Below, piece after piece: positions 1 to 20,280 of a DNA stretch of 64,000 nt. The position numbers and the translations under genes were made by a program. Source of the stretch: Coriaria nepalensis. Lineage: Eukaryota; Streptophyta; Magnoliopsida; Cucurbitales; Coriariaceae. Below the pieces are notes generated by a model. The model saw only the letters and a list, made by a program, of their open reading frames with translations. It was not told where the DNA came from and searched no databases. Location: the NCBI GenBank assembly GCA_027186245.1, contig CP114487.1, positions 868,001 to 932,000 of the forward strand, read 5' to 3'. The first letter of the stretch is position 1. The number at the start of each line of letters is the position of its first letter.

Positions 1-6953
<6,953 letters not shown>

Positions 6954-6968
6954 TTCGATCTACTCCTC

Positions 6969-7681
6969 TCTGAAAATAGATTGACAACAGAAACAAATCT
7001 GAGTATCCAAAGAAAAAGAAAAAGACTTTCTATAGAGAATAAACTTGGGCGGTTAAATTAGTAAAACTAGATAAATAGTTTATCAATAAAACATGTTTAG
7101 AATGAACAAAAAGTCAAGAAAAAAGACAGAAAACTGTTTCTATTAAATATTGGGTAATAGCTAAAATACATGTGGCAGAACATGAATCACAAGAACAGGG
7201 GAAAATGACTCCATGGATACAGTACGTACCTACTTTAGTCAACACCATCTATGTGGACAGTAAGTCTGCACTCATTCTACCTCAAAAAGATCAGACCTTT
7301 TGCATTATTTACTACCTTTATGCTATATTTTTATTGGATTAAAAAGTTAATTACTGCAGACATATTCTATACAACAGCAAGCAGATCTGATTCATCTGAC
7401 CAATTAAAACTTCCAGATTTTGAGGGGGGGAAAAGTAAGACACATCATATAGCCAGTAGCCACAATTCATGAGAAAAGAAAAACAAACAAACACCCATTA
7501 CATCTTTCTCTCTGTTTTATAAGTTCCCATCTACAAAAATCAGACATTTTAGACCAAAAGACACTTACTTGAGAAATAACAGAGAAAATGATCCACTTGC
7601 CAATGCTGAAACTGGGCTCTTAACACACAGAGAGAGAGAGAGAGAGAAAGAGAGATTTCTGGAGCGGGAAGTTATATATAA
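6969..7681 (-). promoter_or_regulatory. GLN2 5' leader, leader intron and TATA box
   Basis: The coding exon has an upstream splice acceptor (CAG at 6970-6972) only 16 bases before the ATG, so the 5' UTR is probably interrupted by an intron. A good donor (GTAAGT, reading minus) at 7563-7568 gives a leader intron of about 0.6 kb. On the minus strand a TATATATAA box lies at 7673-7681, followed by a CT-rich tract (7629-7655) typical of plant leaders, so transcription probably starts near 7640-7650. The start site is inferred, not seen. Confidence 0.55.
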
Positions 7682-9247
7682 AAACAGGGAAAGAGAAGGA
7701 TTGTTGGGGCAAAAAGGGCATTTGACGGCTTTTGCAAAGTAGATAGGGGTGGACTACGAGTGGAGGAAAATAGTTTTTGGTCCTTTGAGATGCACCAAGA
7801 GAACTCCTTTTGCTCTCAAACAGCGGATAAGGTTCCTTTTTTTTTTCCCCCTTCAGATTCCACTACATTTTGTGATCCCCAGATGATATGATAAAAAAAA
7901 AAGAAAAAAAAAGGGCATACATTAAGGTTAAAGGAAGAACCGTTGTTTATATATACTGTATAATAGTATAATTTACTACAAACCATCTTGTTTTCCATTC
8001 TGGATTCTACTAGTAACAGTACAGAAGAAATTAATCATTCATTTATATAATACCAGTGGCATTACTTAAATTAACGTTGATTAATTTAGTTGAAAGCACA
8101 AGGAATCTCACCACAAACAAATAGTCATAATAATACCAAAAAAAAAAGCTTATCACGAAACAGGGGCCTCAACATTCTTACACAACAACAAAAAACGACA
8201 CTGCTTTTGTACAGAAGAATCTGTACAGTGCAGAGAGAAGAGAGACATAATTATTCCGTACGTCGGAAAAGCACTTTTACCAAACAGGAATGGCTGCAGC
8301 CTGCTTTAAATCAAATATTAAGTAACCTTTTGAATATGAAAAATCTTTTGATCAAGTTAGTTGGTCATGACTCGCTGGGTCCTTCAACTAGTCGGTAAGG
8401 ATTAATTGGTCATCTTTCCATATCTTATCAGCATAATGTCTACTTTAATGCTGATTTATATATTAAGGTGGGTTTAATCTTGATTATTTAAGTATCGTAA
8501 ATATGATTTATATAAAAAAGAATTCTCAGAATTACATAACTTTACGTTCTTAATCATGGATTATAGAAACAGGATATGAATATGAGATAAAGTTAATCCT
8601 TAGAATGCACGTATGTTTATAATATAACAACAGCTATGAATGGATGGTCCATTGATTCGATGCTTTATGTATTGTTATATGCAAAACAATATAGAAATGA
8701 TCGCATATTCGAATGAGACATAGTTTTGTTCTCTCTCAATGTCTTAAACATTCACTGTGGATCATAGTATATCTATTGCCGAAATTCCTCAAACAGTCCA
8801 AATTGCAAGTTGAGAAGTTGACACGAGTGTCGATTCACACACGTGCTAGAAGGTGGAGGTAGAGATAACAAAATCCAAAATATTGCTAGTTCGTGTTTGC
8901 AAGCAAAGCAAAGGGAGGAATTGATTGAATGAATTGAGAAGAAATGCGAATGGGGGACGCCACCTTCGTCACCAAACAATAGAGCCCACTTACATGTTTT
9001 GTTTATATTTTACTTCTGGTTTCTATTTCTACCTCTTCCTCTTCTTCTTCTTCTTCTTCTTGATTTAAATAATCATCAAAGCAAGCAGCTGCTTTGCTGG
9101 TGATTCGTAAAAATATATTATTATTTTATTTGTTTTCGATACTTGGGCTGGAGAAACAAAGAAACAGCTCAGAGTCTACTACTCGGAACAGGGAGTGGGA
9201 AAGGGATCTGCCTTGTCGTATCTCTTCTTCTTCTTCATTTGAATCAG
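7682..9247. other. Divergent intergenic region between GLN2 and the alpha/beta hydrolase
   Basis: AT-rich spacer shared by two genes transcribed away from each other. It contains A/T runs, a CTT microsatellite at about 9039-9060 that probably lies in the hydrolase leader, and no ORF with recognisable similarity. Confidence 0.6.
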
Positions 9248-12200
9248 ATGGAACAGCTTATCAACTTTATCATTCGCCCGCCCAGGTGATACAGTCTCTC
9301 CCTCCTTTTTCTTTTAGGGGGAATTTCTTACCTTTTGATTGGAAAGTTTTTAGATGGGGTTTTTGTTCATGCTCTGTTTGGATACTGAGAAAGGTCCGAA
9401 AAGATGGAATTTTTCTTCATAAGTTTTGCAATCTAGGAGTTTTTTGCATCTGGGTACCTTGAAAGTTTGAGCTGGCTTCTACTTTACTACATGGCTGAGT
9501 TGAATTTTGAAACTTTACTATCTGGCTATCTTTCTGAAGGAGAAACAGAACATACTAGTCCAAGATCCGATATGTGACGTTCCTCTCTATCGCCTTACTT
9601 GTTTCTTTGTTTGCTTGGATGATTGGTTTCTACTAGAACTTGAAAATATTTGAAGTTGAAAAATCTTCGCTAGTGGAATTTTGTTCAGGGTAGCATCTGT
9701 GGCCCCTTGCTTTTCTTAGCGGACTTTGTTCTAGAAAGTTGCCATCTTTTTATAGATATAGAGGATAAAGAACCAGCGTTCTAATTTAGTAGTCCAACTT
9801 GAGTTGTTACAGTTTGTGGGGGAACAGGGATTAAAAGAAAAAAAAAATTCGGAATTTTCCTTACAAACTCTTATAAATATGTTAATGAATTATATTTTCC
9901 AGGTTTGTTCTTCTTATCTTTTTTTCCTTATCAAAACATTTAAGATTTGAAAATTGTTAGAGGTTCTGACTCCACAAAGTTTTTGGTTGCAGAGCTGAGT
10001 ATGACCCAAACAATGATTTATTGGAGGATGAGTTCATGTTAAAAGGAAAATGGTACCAGAGAAAGGATTTGGAGGTAACATTTCATATTATGTCTGTGCA
10101 AGTTGTCTTCCTAGTTTAATAAATGACTTCTGGGCTTTGACCTACTCCTCGTGTAAATCTTTTTGGTGTTTGTCGATTGGCTTAATCACGTTTGAGGGGA
10201 AAGTAGATCTGCTTTTCACAGAGTGATTGTGAAATTCTGCAGGTTAAAAACAGTAGAGGAGATGTCCTACGTTGCAGCCATTACTTGCCTATTGGTTCCG
10301 AAGAAAAGAAGACTTTGCCTTGCGTAATATACTGTCATGGAAACAGGTGACTGGATAAATAACTTTAGATTCTAGGAATCTATGCTTTATCAGAATGAAA
10401 ATAAGAACGATAAAAAACTTAACATGGATTGCAACCCCCCTCCCCCCCTTTCCTTTTCTTTTTTTCTCTTTACTGTTGCATGATAGTTTAAAGTTTAAGG
10501 TGTCAATTGGTTTTATTATCTTTACTGATCAGCAGCATTTGATCTATCCCAGTGGGTGTAGGGCTGATGCTAGTGAGGCTGCTATAATCCTACTCCCTTC
10601 AAATATAACTGTTTTCACACTTGACTTTTCTGGATCTGGACTCTCCGGTGGTGAACATGTCTCTTTGGGGTGGTACGAAGTAAGTGACTTGCTTACCTTT
10701 TAATATGATATTTCCTTTTCATTCCTGTAATTGGGAAAATATGATCTTCTCTAATGTCTTTGACGTTCTTGGATTCTTTTTAGAAAGAAGATCTGAAGGC
10801 TGTGGTAGATTATTTGCGGGCTGTTGGAAATGTCTCTTTGATAGGCTTGTGGGGCCGCTCGATGGGAGCTGTGACTAGGTTTTCTTCATTCTCTCTCTCT
10901 CTCTTTCTCTTAAGGCTTTAGTTTATCTTACTCAGAATATAATTTCTTATAATTCTCAAAGAATCGAACTATGTTTATTACCTTCCACAGCTTAATGTAT
11001 GGGGCAGAGGATCCTTCAATTGCAGGGATGGTCGTGGACAGCCCCTTTTCGGATCTGGTTGACCTGATGATGGAACTTGTTGACACCTATAAAGTCCGTT
11101 TACCAAAGTTCACTGTAAGTTAATCTTTCAAAGCAAAATTCTAAATTGCCAAGAGTAGTGGACTATTAGTAAGTTTTTGCTATATGAAGCGTGATAACTA
11201 GTTCATCTTGCTTATTATAGGTGAAGTTTGCGATTCAATACATGCGGAAATCCATCCAAAAGAAAGCGAAGTTTGACATAACAGACCTAAACACTATTAA
11301 GGTTCTGTTCCGTCAATCAATGATTTACGGTTATTTACTAATGACTACATTTTAGCTGTTATTCTTTGTTGAATAGTGGTCCTCTTTTTCCCGTGTAGGT
11401 TGCAAAGTCTTGTTTTGTACCAGTTTTATTTGGTCATGCTGTTGATGATGATTTTATACGCCCCCATCACTCTGATCGTATATATGATTCTTATATGGTA
11501 AGTCTCTGGGCACTTTATTATAAGTTTCAAATAACACATCTTAATTTTGTTTTTATTTTTTGGGTATGTTAAGCTCGTCTTAAGAATACACCGATTTTGT
11601 AGGGAGACAAGAATATTATCAAGTTTGAAGGGGACCACAACTCTCCACGGCCTCAATTCTACTTCGATTCTATAAATATTTTCTTCCACAATGTCTTGCA
11701 GCCCCCAGAAGCTCAGTTGGGACATACTTATATTGACAGTATGCCAGATTACTTCGATAAGGTAAACTATCTAAGCTTCATTTGGGCTATATCTTTATTC
11801 TATACCTTTCAAATAGTTGACAAGTTTTCTTTTTAATCTCCAGGGAAGTTGGAGAATGATGCAGGCAATGACTTCCAATCATGGATCTTCCACACCATCT
11901 AAAGGCAGGACTCAAGTTTTAACCTTGAACTTCTCTTTCTCTTTCCCGGCCAAAAAAGAAAAAGAAACTTGTCTTTCCATTTGGCCATCTTTTCTTTCCT
12001 AACTATCTCCTCTTTTTTTTCCTATCACAGAGACCGTGCCAAACGATACAGTAGATGCCATTAAACAACTGCGCTCAAAAAGACCCATGAGTCGAATAGA
12101 GGTCAACAGTTTATTGCTTTTGATGAACCACACTTTTCGGTTTAACTAACTTGCTTTTTCATTTTCCTTCCACTAGTTTTTTTACTTTTTCACTTTGGAT

Positions 12201-13122
12201 TTTTTAACAGGTGCCATCTGATTTACCATCTATGGATACTCAATCTGAAGCTGAGGTAACATCTTATGAGTTATGACACTGTTTTTTCCTTTTGACTTTT
12301 TGGCCGACTAATTTTCACATAAGGAGAAGGGCATTATTATTTCTGACATATTTTGCTACTTTGCTGTAGGATGAGAAAACTGATGGCAACCCATCATCCT
12401 CCGCAATGATAAGCTTCGAACTATCCAATGGCCACCCCTATGGGCCCCATGTACCAACCACGATGGACGATGATCAATACATTGAGTACCCACTTGATGA
12501 TCTGGAAGGTTTCCCTTGCAGTGCCGAAGAGGAAGAAAGAGTGAGTATTAAATACTAATAACTATAATTTACAGTTAATTATCCAACTCCAGAATAATTA
12601 CCAATTCACCTCTGACTTGTTTTAAAAAAAAATCAGATGTTCATGGAAGCAGTAATCCAATCACTAAAGGACTTTGAGATGAAACACCCCGAGTCCGAAG
12701 AACAAGCTCCCTGCATTAGTGCCGACAAAAAGGAGGAAACTTCTCGACCAGAACATTCTGGGAATTTAAAGATAGAAGAAGAAACTACTTCCACTTCACT
12801 GGAGCATTGTTTGCCGGATAAAACAGAACCCACTCAGGCCTTAGAGCACAAAGACTCATCAACCTCAGTGACTAGTGTCCATGGTTCAGAATCTGGACCA
12901 TCTGCTGCCGAGGAAAGGTTAGACAAGAAGTCATCTGTAGGTCCTACTTCTGATACTACTTCTGATAATGTAACAGAACCAATCCAAGTATCAACGGAAA
13001 CCGATTTATCCACTAATACGAAAGCGACTGTCACTGTTGTGCGAACCCCGACAAACCATATTATGGATGGTTTGATCAGACGCTGGGATCTCAACTTCCT
13101 TAGAAACAGTCAGAATCGATGA
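9248..13122 (+). CDS. Alpha/beta-hydrolase with C-terminal ubiquitin-interacting motif
   Basis: Fourteen exons: 9248-9285, 9993-10074, 10243-10346, 10553-10679, 10784-10878, 10991-11114, 11221-11301, 11399-11497, 11603-11761, 11844-11904, 12031-12101, 12211-12255, 12370-12540 and 12637-13122. The phases are consistent and give 580 residues. The hydrolase part spans roughly residues 55-300: an oxyanion block CHGNSGCRADASEAA, nucleophile elbow LWGRSMGAV (Ser in GxSxG), acid block GHAVDDDFI and histidine block GDHNSPRP. The hydrophilic tail has an EEEERMFMEAVIQSLKD stretch spanning the last exon junction, which fits the ubiquitin-interacting motif pattern (acidic run, then A-x-x-x-S). It resembles Arabidopsis proteins of the AT3G23540/AT4G14290 type, from memory. 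The substrate is unknown. The intron after exon 10 needs a GC donor (11905-11906); every other intron is GT-AG. Confidence 0.9.
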
Positions 13123-13370
13123 GGCGGAACCGGGTCTTGTAGTCTGCCCCATGAAAATTGTACTTTTTTTGTGTTTCATTCAGGTATCGGTTTTGTGTTT
13201 AAAAATCTTAGACTCACCAAAAGAAGAAAACTGTAAAAAAGGTGCTCTGAACCTGTGTAAGAACTTAATCGGATTCTTTCGATTGTTTATTACAAAAGTT
13301 GTAGTTATTTTTCATTATAAATAAACACATTATCCCTCTTGTTATTTTACATGCAGATTATCAATATTCT

Positions 13371-15781
13371 TCATTGTGAGCCAGTTTGCCCGTTTGTCAG
13401 CAGGTCTAATGCAGTTTGAACCAGAGACTGTACTGTTGTTCTGTGTCGGCTAATCCCCACAGCACCAGATATGATATTAAAGCATTCAAGCTCTGATGTT
13501 GTCTCTAAAACGCTTTCCATCTCTGTCCTTATCTCCTTTTCCTTTAAAATACCTATGTTTTCCGGGCTGTCCTTCATCATCCATATCAGCAGTTCTATTG
13601 TAAACCTCCTGATCCGTGGCATCTTTGTCGGTGGATATTTGTTTGTTTTCAAAATCTCAATCAGCTTAACAGCCAAGACAGCCTCTGTTATGCTTGTATC
13701 CTTAAAAATCCGGCTCGACTCTTCCGGACTCATGATTTTGAAAACCTGTGCTCCTAGTCCCACCATAATTTCTTGCACCCCATTTTTTCCTGTCACGATT
13801 TCCTTAAGCACCTGAAATTTGGCCAAACAAACAAGGGGTTAATAAACGGTGAATCATCATGTCATCTCATTATCTGCCAACAGTTATAGCTTACTGTTGC
13901 TGCCACAGCAGTGATTCCTTTGAGCTTGTTGTAGGTACTTGATTCACTGTAAGCACACAAGTTTCTTAAAATCCTTGCAGCACTCACATTGAGAAACCGA
14001 TGTGTCAGAAAACTTCCCAGCTTTTCCAGAACTTTTGGAACTTCTAAAATCCAATTACAGTTACACTCACTCTCCAGTGCCAGTAATGCCAGAGCTTTTC
14101 CAGCTGCTTTTCTTACATCATCACGTTCCTCTGGCAGATCTTCTTTGAAGAAGATTCTAAACAGCACGCTAATAACTCCACCCGTTGCTCCTATGATCGC
14201 CTTCGCATCCGTTTCCAGCGCCAAATCGCTTAGAATATCTACACCCAGTTTCTGCAGATTCGGATAATTATCTCCATACAATAGTATAGTTCTTATGTTG
14301 CTGATTGAATAGACTTTCTCCGATATATCTTTCCTTAAATGTTTTCCAGTTGTGCCTTTGGTTCCTGCCAGTATTTTCAGCACTTGTAGGGCTTCTTCTG
14401 CTGCCTGAATCTGACGCACTTCCTCTGGATCTGTCCCTATTGTTAATAATCTCTCTCCAGTTCGAGTCAATTCCACGATTTTCGATAAAAGGCCTCTTGT
14501 GTTTCCCATTTTCCCACAGTTATCATGGTCATTGGCAAGCTGTTTCAGAATGGTAAGTCCTAAACAACTGCAGTCCCAGCAAAATGATTTTTTTTCACCT
14601 TTCTCATCTCCAGAGTTGGTTGAGATTCTGCTCATTCCTAAAAGAGATGATATTGATTCCATTGAGCCGGGAATTCCTGCTACCCGGAGGGAATTTTGTT
14701 TTTCTCCGGCAAGATTTGATAATATTTTTGCTGCAGATAATCTGATATATTCTTCCTTGGCGTCTTTCCAATTCAACATCTCCACTAACCTCTCAATTAC
14801 AGATAAATTTACCCCAATCTTCTGTAAGGTGTCATTGGAAAACTCAATGTTCGTTGAGAGTTGGAGAAGAATTCCAATTCCAATGGATTGTTCGTGCGAG
14901 GAATCCGAAGATAGAAGCTCTATAGCAAAAGTGACCATGTCCATCTTCACGCCGTCAAAAATGCTTCCATTGATACATCTTGAATATGCATCGTAGAAAA
15001 ACCTTACGGTTGAAATTATATGCAGATCTTTTAGTCCGCATTCCTCGTGTACATCTTCCAACAATTTTTTGATGCTAACCATCCATTCCCAGTATGCTTT
15101 CTCTATCAGAAAACAAAGAGCTTCTGCTAATGCCAAGGTGTAGAAGATAATCAAAGCCGAGTTTCTGTTCCTCTTCTCTTCATCTCCCTTTGTTTGCCCA
15201 TAATCATTCTTGATCAGCATCACCGATGACAGAGTCACACATGTAACTGCTGATAGAATCTGGAGCCAAAAAAAAATCCGACTGATATTTCTTGCGCGGA
15301 AAAGCCGTTCATCATATGGTAGAAGAGGAACATCTGAAGTTTTCCATCTCCTACTAGACCCTTCTGATGGATTAGACTTGGACACTTCTCGATTTGGAAT
15401 TCTTGGTATTTCTCTTGGGCTTTCTCCGAAAAGTGTCGGAAAACTTCTTTTAATACCTGAATCGGAAAGTGACCATGTAGTTTGGTGTTGCCATTCAAGC
15501 TCATGGCTTCTGCTAAATATTCTAGTCCCTTCAATTACTAGAATAATGCTTACGAGCCAAAAGTCTTGTTTGTTTAATGTAACGGCAAATCCGCCTAGAA
15601 GAACCACCGTTGCCCATATGGACGCTAGAGTTCCTAGACTTGTAGCTGATTTTTCAAGCACCGCAAGGCGGAGAGCAAAAAGGGTCAGTTTCTTTTCCGG
15701 TGCCCAGTCAGTTTGGGTCCTGTAACTCTTCTTAAGCCTTGTCATGTCCAAATGAGTGCTACGGCGATGTTCTTCAGACAT
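13371..15781 (-). CDS. ARM-repeat membrane protein, intact copy of a tandem family
   Basis: Two exons, 13895-15781 and 13371-13811, joined GT-AG in phase 0, give about 775 residues. I take the ATG at 15779-15781; a longer frame would begin only with GTG. The first third has four likely membrane segments, including LGTLASIWATVVLLGGFAV, DFWLVSIILVIEGTRIF, a FFWLQILSAVTCV stretch and ALIIFYTLALAEAL. The rest is a helical solenoid with Armadillo-type repeats (SAAKILSNLAG, IGATGGVISVLF, RILRNLCAYS). It resembles plant ARM-repeat proteins of the AT3G06210/AT5G18980 type, whose biochemical role I do not know. It lies tail to tail with the alpha/beta hydrolase, with 248 bases between the two stop codons. 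Two degraded relatives lie upstream on the same strand. Confidence 0.88.
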
Positions 15782-16599
15782 CAAACGACTCACCTTGCAG
15801 AGAATAGAGGATTTGAAGCTTTCGAGATTGAAAAAAATTGAAAGGACTGGTTTTGCTGTTCTTGTGTTATGCAGAGAGGAACAACAGATTGGTCTTCTTA
15901 ATGACTGATCTCAGGCATTTTTGGTTTCCTGGAAATTGATAGGAAAGTGAGGAGGAGCTTTGCTTCTGTTTGACATGGTTATTGCTACAAGTTGGGACAA
16001 CCTTTGACTTGTCTAGGATAACAAGTTTGGCTCCCTCCGTCTCCCACTGAAACACTTCATAAATTTATTATCAAATCGAATTTCTGAAATAATTTAATTG
16101 GATTAAACTATCCCTCTAGTTTTATTTTTATTTTTATAACATTGTCTAGTTTCTTCAAATGAAAATAGAATTAAATGAAGAAGCAAATTTTAACTTCTTG
16201 CAGTTACAAGGCTTTCTTAGTTGACCTGAAATGGTATATTGAGTAATAGTATTACCTACTAGAAACACTTGGTCTTTCTAGATCAGCAGAAGAAAAAATG
16301 ATTGAGGAGAAATGTCAAGGAGGAAAGAAGGATAAGATAATAAGTTTGAATATTTCAATTTGCAATTCAAAAAGTTTCTTAACTCTGAATTTCTGCTCAT
16401 TAATTCTAAGAATATTCAACAGTGGTAGTACCTTAACCGGTACTGATACCGGATCCAGAAACGGGATTGTGTTGGATCGGAACTTTTGTCCGCCCCTAAT
16501 TTAGTTATTCTCGTTATGAAGCTTTCGTTATAAACTATTACATTATCACTCTTGTTATGATTATTCTTATTTTACGTGCAGTCATGCAGATAACGATTA
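15782..16599. other. Spacer upstream of the intact ARM-repeat gene
   Basis: AT-rich DNA holding the promoter of the intact ARM-repeat gene and the 3' flank of the next copy. No further gene was recognised. The 3' flanks of the two copies are alike: 13360-13450 and 16590-16700 both contain the CATTGTGAGCCAGTTTGCC block. Confidence 0.5.
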
Positions 16600-16754
16600 T
16601 TCTTCATTGTGAGCCAGTTTGCCTGTTTGTCAGCAGATCTAATGCAGTTTGAACCAGAGAGTGTACAGTTGTGCTGTGTCTGCTAATCCCCACAGCAATC
16701 CCTAAACAACCGGCTAGACTCTTCCAGACTCATGCATTTGAAAATCTGTGGTCC

Positions 16755-17042
16755 TAGTCCGACCATTATTTCCTGCAACTCCTTTTGTCTTCTCACGATT
16801 TCCTTATGGTCCTGAAATTTGGCCAAAGAAAAAAGGGGTTATAACATAAACAATGAACTCTTCATGTTATCTCATTACCTGCTAACAGTAAGTTACGAAA
16901 ACCTGTGGTGCCAGTCCACTCATTATTCCCTGCACCTCATCTTCTCCTGTCAAGATTCCCTTAAGCACCTGAAATTTTGCCAAACCAAAAAGGGGTTTAT
17001 AAACAATGAACTCTTCATTTTATCTCATTTCTGCTAACAGTA
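16755..17042 (-). repeat. Tandem duplication of an exon-2 start in the ARM pseudogene
   Basis: Two diverged units of about 145 bp sit side by side (about 16755-16885 and 16895-17042). Each contains the start of exon 2, the intron acceptor (CTGAAATTTGGCC-like block on plus) and the same intron segment ending TGCTAACAGTA. The intact gene has one such unit. Confidence 0.75.
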
Positions 17043-18218
17043 GAAACTTACTGTTGGTGCCACAGCAGCGATTACGTTGGGCTTGTCATAGCTACTTGAT
17101 TCACTATAAGCACACAAGTTTCTTAAAATCCTTGCAGCACTCGCATCAAGAAACCAATGTGTCAGAAAACTTTCAACGTTTTCCAGAACCGCGGGCACTT
17201 CTAAAATCCGATTACAGTCACTTCTCACTATCCATTGCTGCTATTCTCACATCATCAGGCAGCTCCTCTTTGAAAATTATTCTAAACAGCACGTTAAGAA
17301 CTCCACCCGTTGCCCCTATAATCTCCCTTGCCTCCTTTTCCAGCGCTAATTTTCTTAGAATGTCTACACCCAGTTCCTGCGGATTTGGAAACTTGTCTCC
17401 ATACAATAGTATAATTCTTATGTTTCTGATTAAAGAGACTCTCTCCGGTACATCTTTTCTCAAACGTTTTTCCGTTAAGCCTGTTGTTGTTGCCAGCCTT
17501 TTCAGCACTTGTAGGGCTTCTTCTGCTACCTGACTCTGACACGCTTCTTCTGTATTTGTGTCATTTTGTAATAACATCTCTACGGTTCGAGTCAGTTCTA
17601 CGATTTTCGATAAAAGGTCTCTTGTTTTTCCGATCTTTCCACAGCTATCATGGTCATTGGCAAGTTGTTTCAGAATGGTAAGTCCTAAGTAACTGCAATC
17701 CCTGCAAAGTGATTTCTTTTCACCTTTCTCATCTGCAGAGTTGGTGGAAATTCTGTTGATCGCTAAAAGGGATGATACTGATTCCATTGAGTCAGGAATT
17801 TCTGCAACTCGGAGCGAATTTTGTTTTCTTCTGGCGAGATTTGTTAATATTCTGGCAGCAAATAATCTGATATCTCCCTTGGAGTCTTTCCAATTCAACA
17901 CCTCCACTAATATTTCTGTTACAGATAAATTTATCCCGATCTTCTGTAAGGTGTCATTGGAAAAGTCACTGTTTGTTGAGAATTTGAGAAGAATTCCAAT
18001 TCCATGGATTGTTCATCTGAGGAATCCGAAGATAGAAGCTCCATAGCAAAGTGACCTTGTCCATTTTCACGCCGTCAAAAATGCTTCCACTGACGCATCT
18101 TGAATATGCATCGTAGAAAAACCTGGTCAAAATTATAAGCAGATCTCCTAGTCTGCATTCCTTGTGTACATCTTCCACCAAACTCTTGAAGTTAAACCAT
18201 CCATTCCCAGTATACTTT

Positions 18219-20280
18219 TGTTAGAATTTGCTTATTTTTGGAAATCTAACTCGATGGATCGACGGCTCGACAAGGTTGATGGGGTCGTCGACGGGGTTGG
18301 GTCTATAAGTCAATGGCTCGATGGGGTCAATAGGGTCGATGAGGCGATGACTCGATGAAGTCGATAGATCGATGGCTCGACAAGTCGACTACTGAAGTTT
18401 TAGTTTCCTCTAGTTTACTTGCAAAAGAAGTCAGAATCCAATTTTGATTTCTACAATGGATTTGATCATGTCAATAAGTTTGGTTTGTGATTCTAAACAT
18501 ATGAAAACTGGTTTCAAGTGTTTGAAACGTTTGGAATGCATTTTAGACAGATTTACCCTTGACAATAAAAGTCTGTAAAAATATGTTTAAAGCAAGTATA
18601 TTTTTTCTATTTTTCTACATTTTTCTTTGCTTTTGTCTAAATTTTAATTAGCTAAATTAGTTATTGATATTTAGTATTTTCAATATGCTTTATTCAGTCT
18701 AAGTATGATTATAAGTGTACCTTATAATCATCTCTTTTATTTTCTTTAAATTATAAGAAACTCAATGGAATTAATACACTTTAACACCTCTGTTTTCAAA
18801 ATAAGCTCAAAACCACTCTTTAATTTATTCATTCTCTCACCCTCGTTACAAACTTCAACTGAGCATCAAAATCTTATAACTTTCTCCACCAGAAAACAAA
18901 GAGCTTCTGCTAAGGTCAAGACGTAGAAGATAATCAAAGTTGGGTTTCCTTTCCTTTTGCTACTCGTACATTTGTGTACCCCTCTAAGTATATGTAGGAT
19001 ATATATATATAGTAAATATAAAATACTAAAAAGTATAAAGAGATGAAATACAGTAAATAGTAATGCAATAAACAGATTCTATAATTAGTAAAGCAGTAAA
19101 CAGAATAAAAATCTGTAAAATTACATAGTAAAAATAGAACCATAATATGTAAAATAAAAATTCAGAACAATCCATGTAAACAAGCTACGTGCTGGAATTT
19201 CAAAAATAGGATGTTAAATAATCATAAACTGAATAAACAGTTGAATATGAGATTGAAATTAGAGAGGTAAGAAATTAATAATCAAACCGATATCTGTTAT
19301 ATAATAGTTTTTTTAAAACAGATTTGTCCCCACACGTTTCGAACTCTACCATACTGGAAACTTAGAACTCTAAATGGAAAGAAAAGTGACAGAGATTTCA
19401 TTTTCTTTGTTTTTTTTTCAAATGGAAGAATGTTGCAAATTTATAGGCTCATAAGGGGGGAATAGATTAATGCTAATTTAATTTGAAATTTAAAATGAGT
19501 TTAATACATATTTAAATCTAATGAAACCAAAAATTAAATTATACAATTTCATCTTCATACGTTTTGTTGAAAAAAAATAATTTAGGAAAAGAAAACAAAA
19601 GGTGAGCCAAGGAAAACTGATTCTTTTTGGGCTGAAATTCGGCGTGCTCAGGAACGAGCGCAAACAAGGTAAGCTCGATCTAGTCTGGATTTGCACCTCC
19701 CTTACATGCGCACGCAAGAGAGAGCATTCTAGCATATATTTTATTACCCATTAACAAATGTACAATTTTATGTAAACACTCTCCTCCCACTTGTTCCCCT
19801 TTCTAATGCGAGACGAAGCTTTTCTCCTTCATTTTTTTCACTTCACAATTGTTACACTTTAATATTCAATTTCTCATTCACCCATTAATCACTTTGAACA
19901 TACCATATATCAATTCTAAACTCTAACAGAGGAGAATCCGAATCAGATTTGACTTTTTATTTACACAAAATGAACTTCACTCAAAATCAAGCATAAATAT
20001 AATATGTTGAAATGCTAATTTTCCAACAATTCCCTACATGAATGAAATTGACGAATTATATAAAATATACATTTTTTTACATTAAAACATTTTTAACCTA
20101 GAGATAGAGTTCGACGGTTTGAAACCTGCATATATTGAGCAAGAGGCCCTTCGAGGGTGTCGACCCATTAACCTTTCAAGTCATTGACCCGTCGACCCTG
20201 AACACTCAAAATACTATAACTCCTTCAATTTTGATATGATCCAACTAATTCTTCTAACAATATATTTGTTTTACCATCCT
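18219..20280. other. Foreign insert blocks within the ARM pseudogene, probably LTR-derived
   Basis: Two blocks without ARM homology, 18219-18878 and about 18960-20280, flank a 70-bp gene island. The first opens TGTTAGAA and the second contains TTCTAACA (20252-20259), which together look like LTR termini. Both carry TCGAC/TCGATGG-rich stretches near these ends. An ACTTT repeat flanks the first block (18214-18218 and 18879-18883) and may be a target duplication. No coding domain was seen. The exact element structure is unresolved. Confidence 0.45.

Noticed and set aside
18219..20259. A single 2-kb LTR element from TGTTAGAA to TTCTAACA
   Set aside because: ARM-gene sequence lies in the middle and the outer flanks (ACTTT versus ATATA) do not match as a target duplication.
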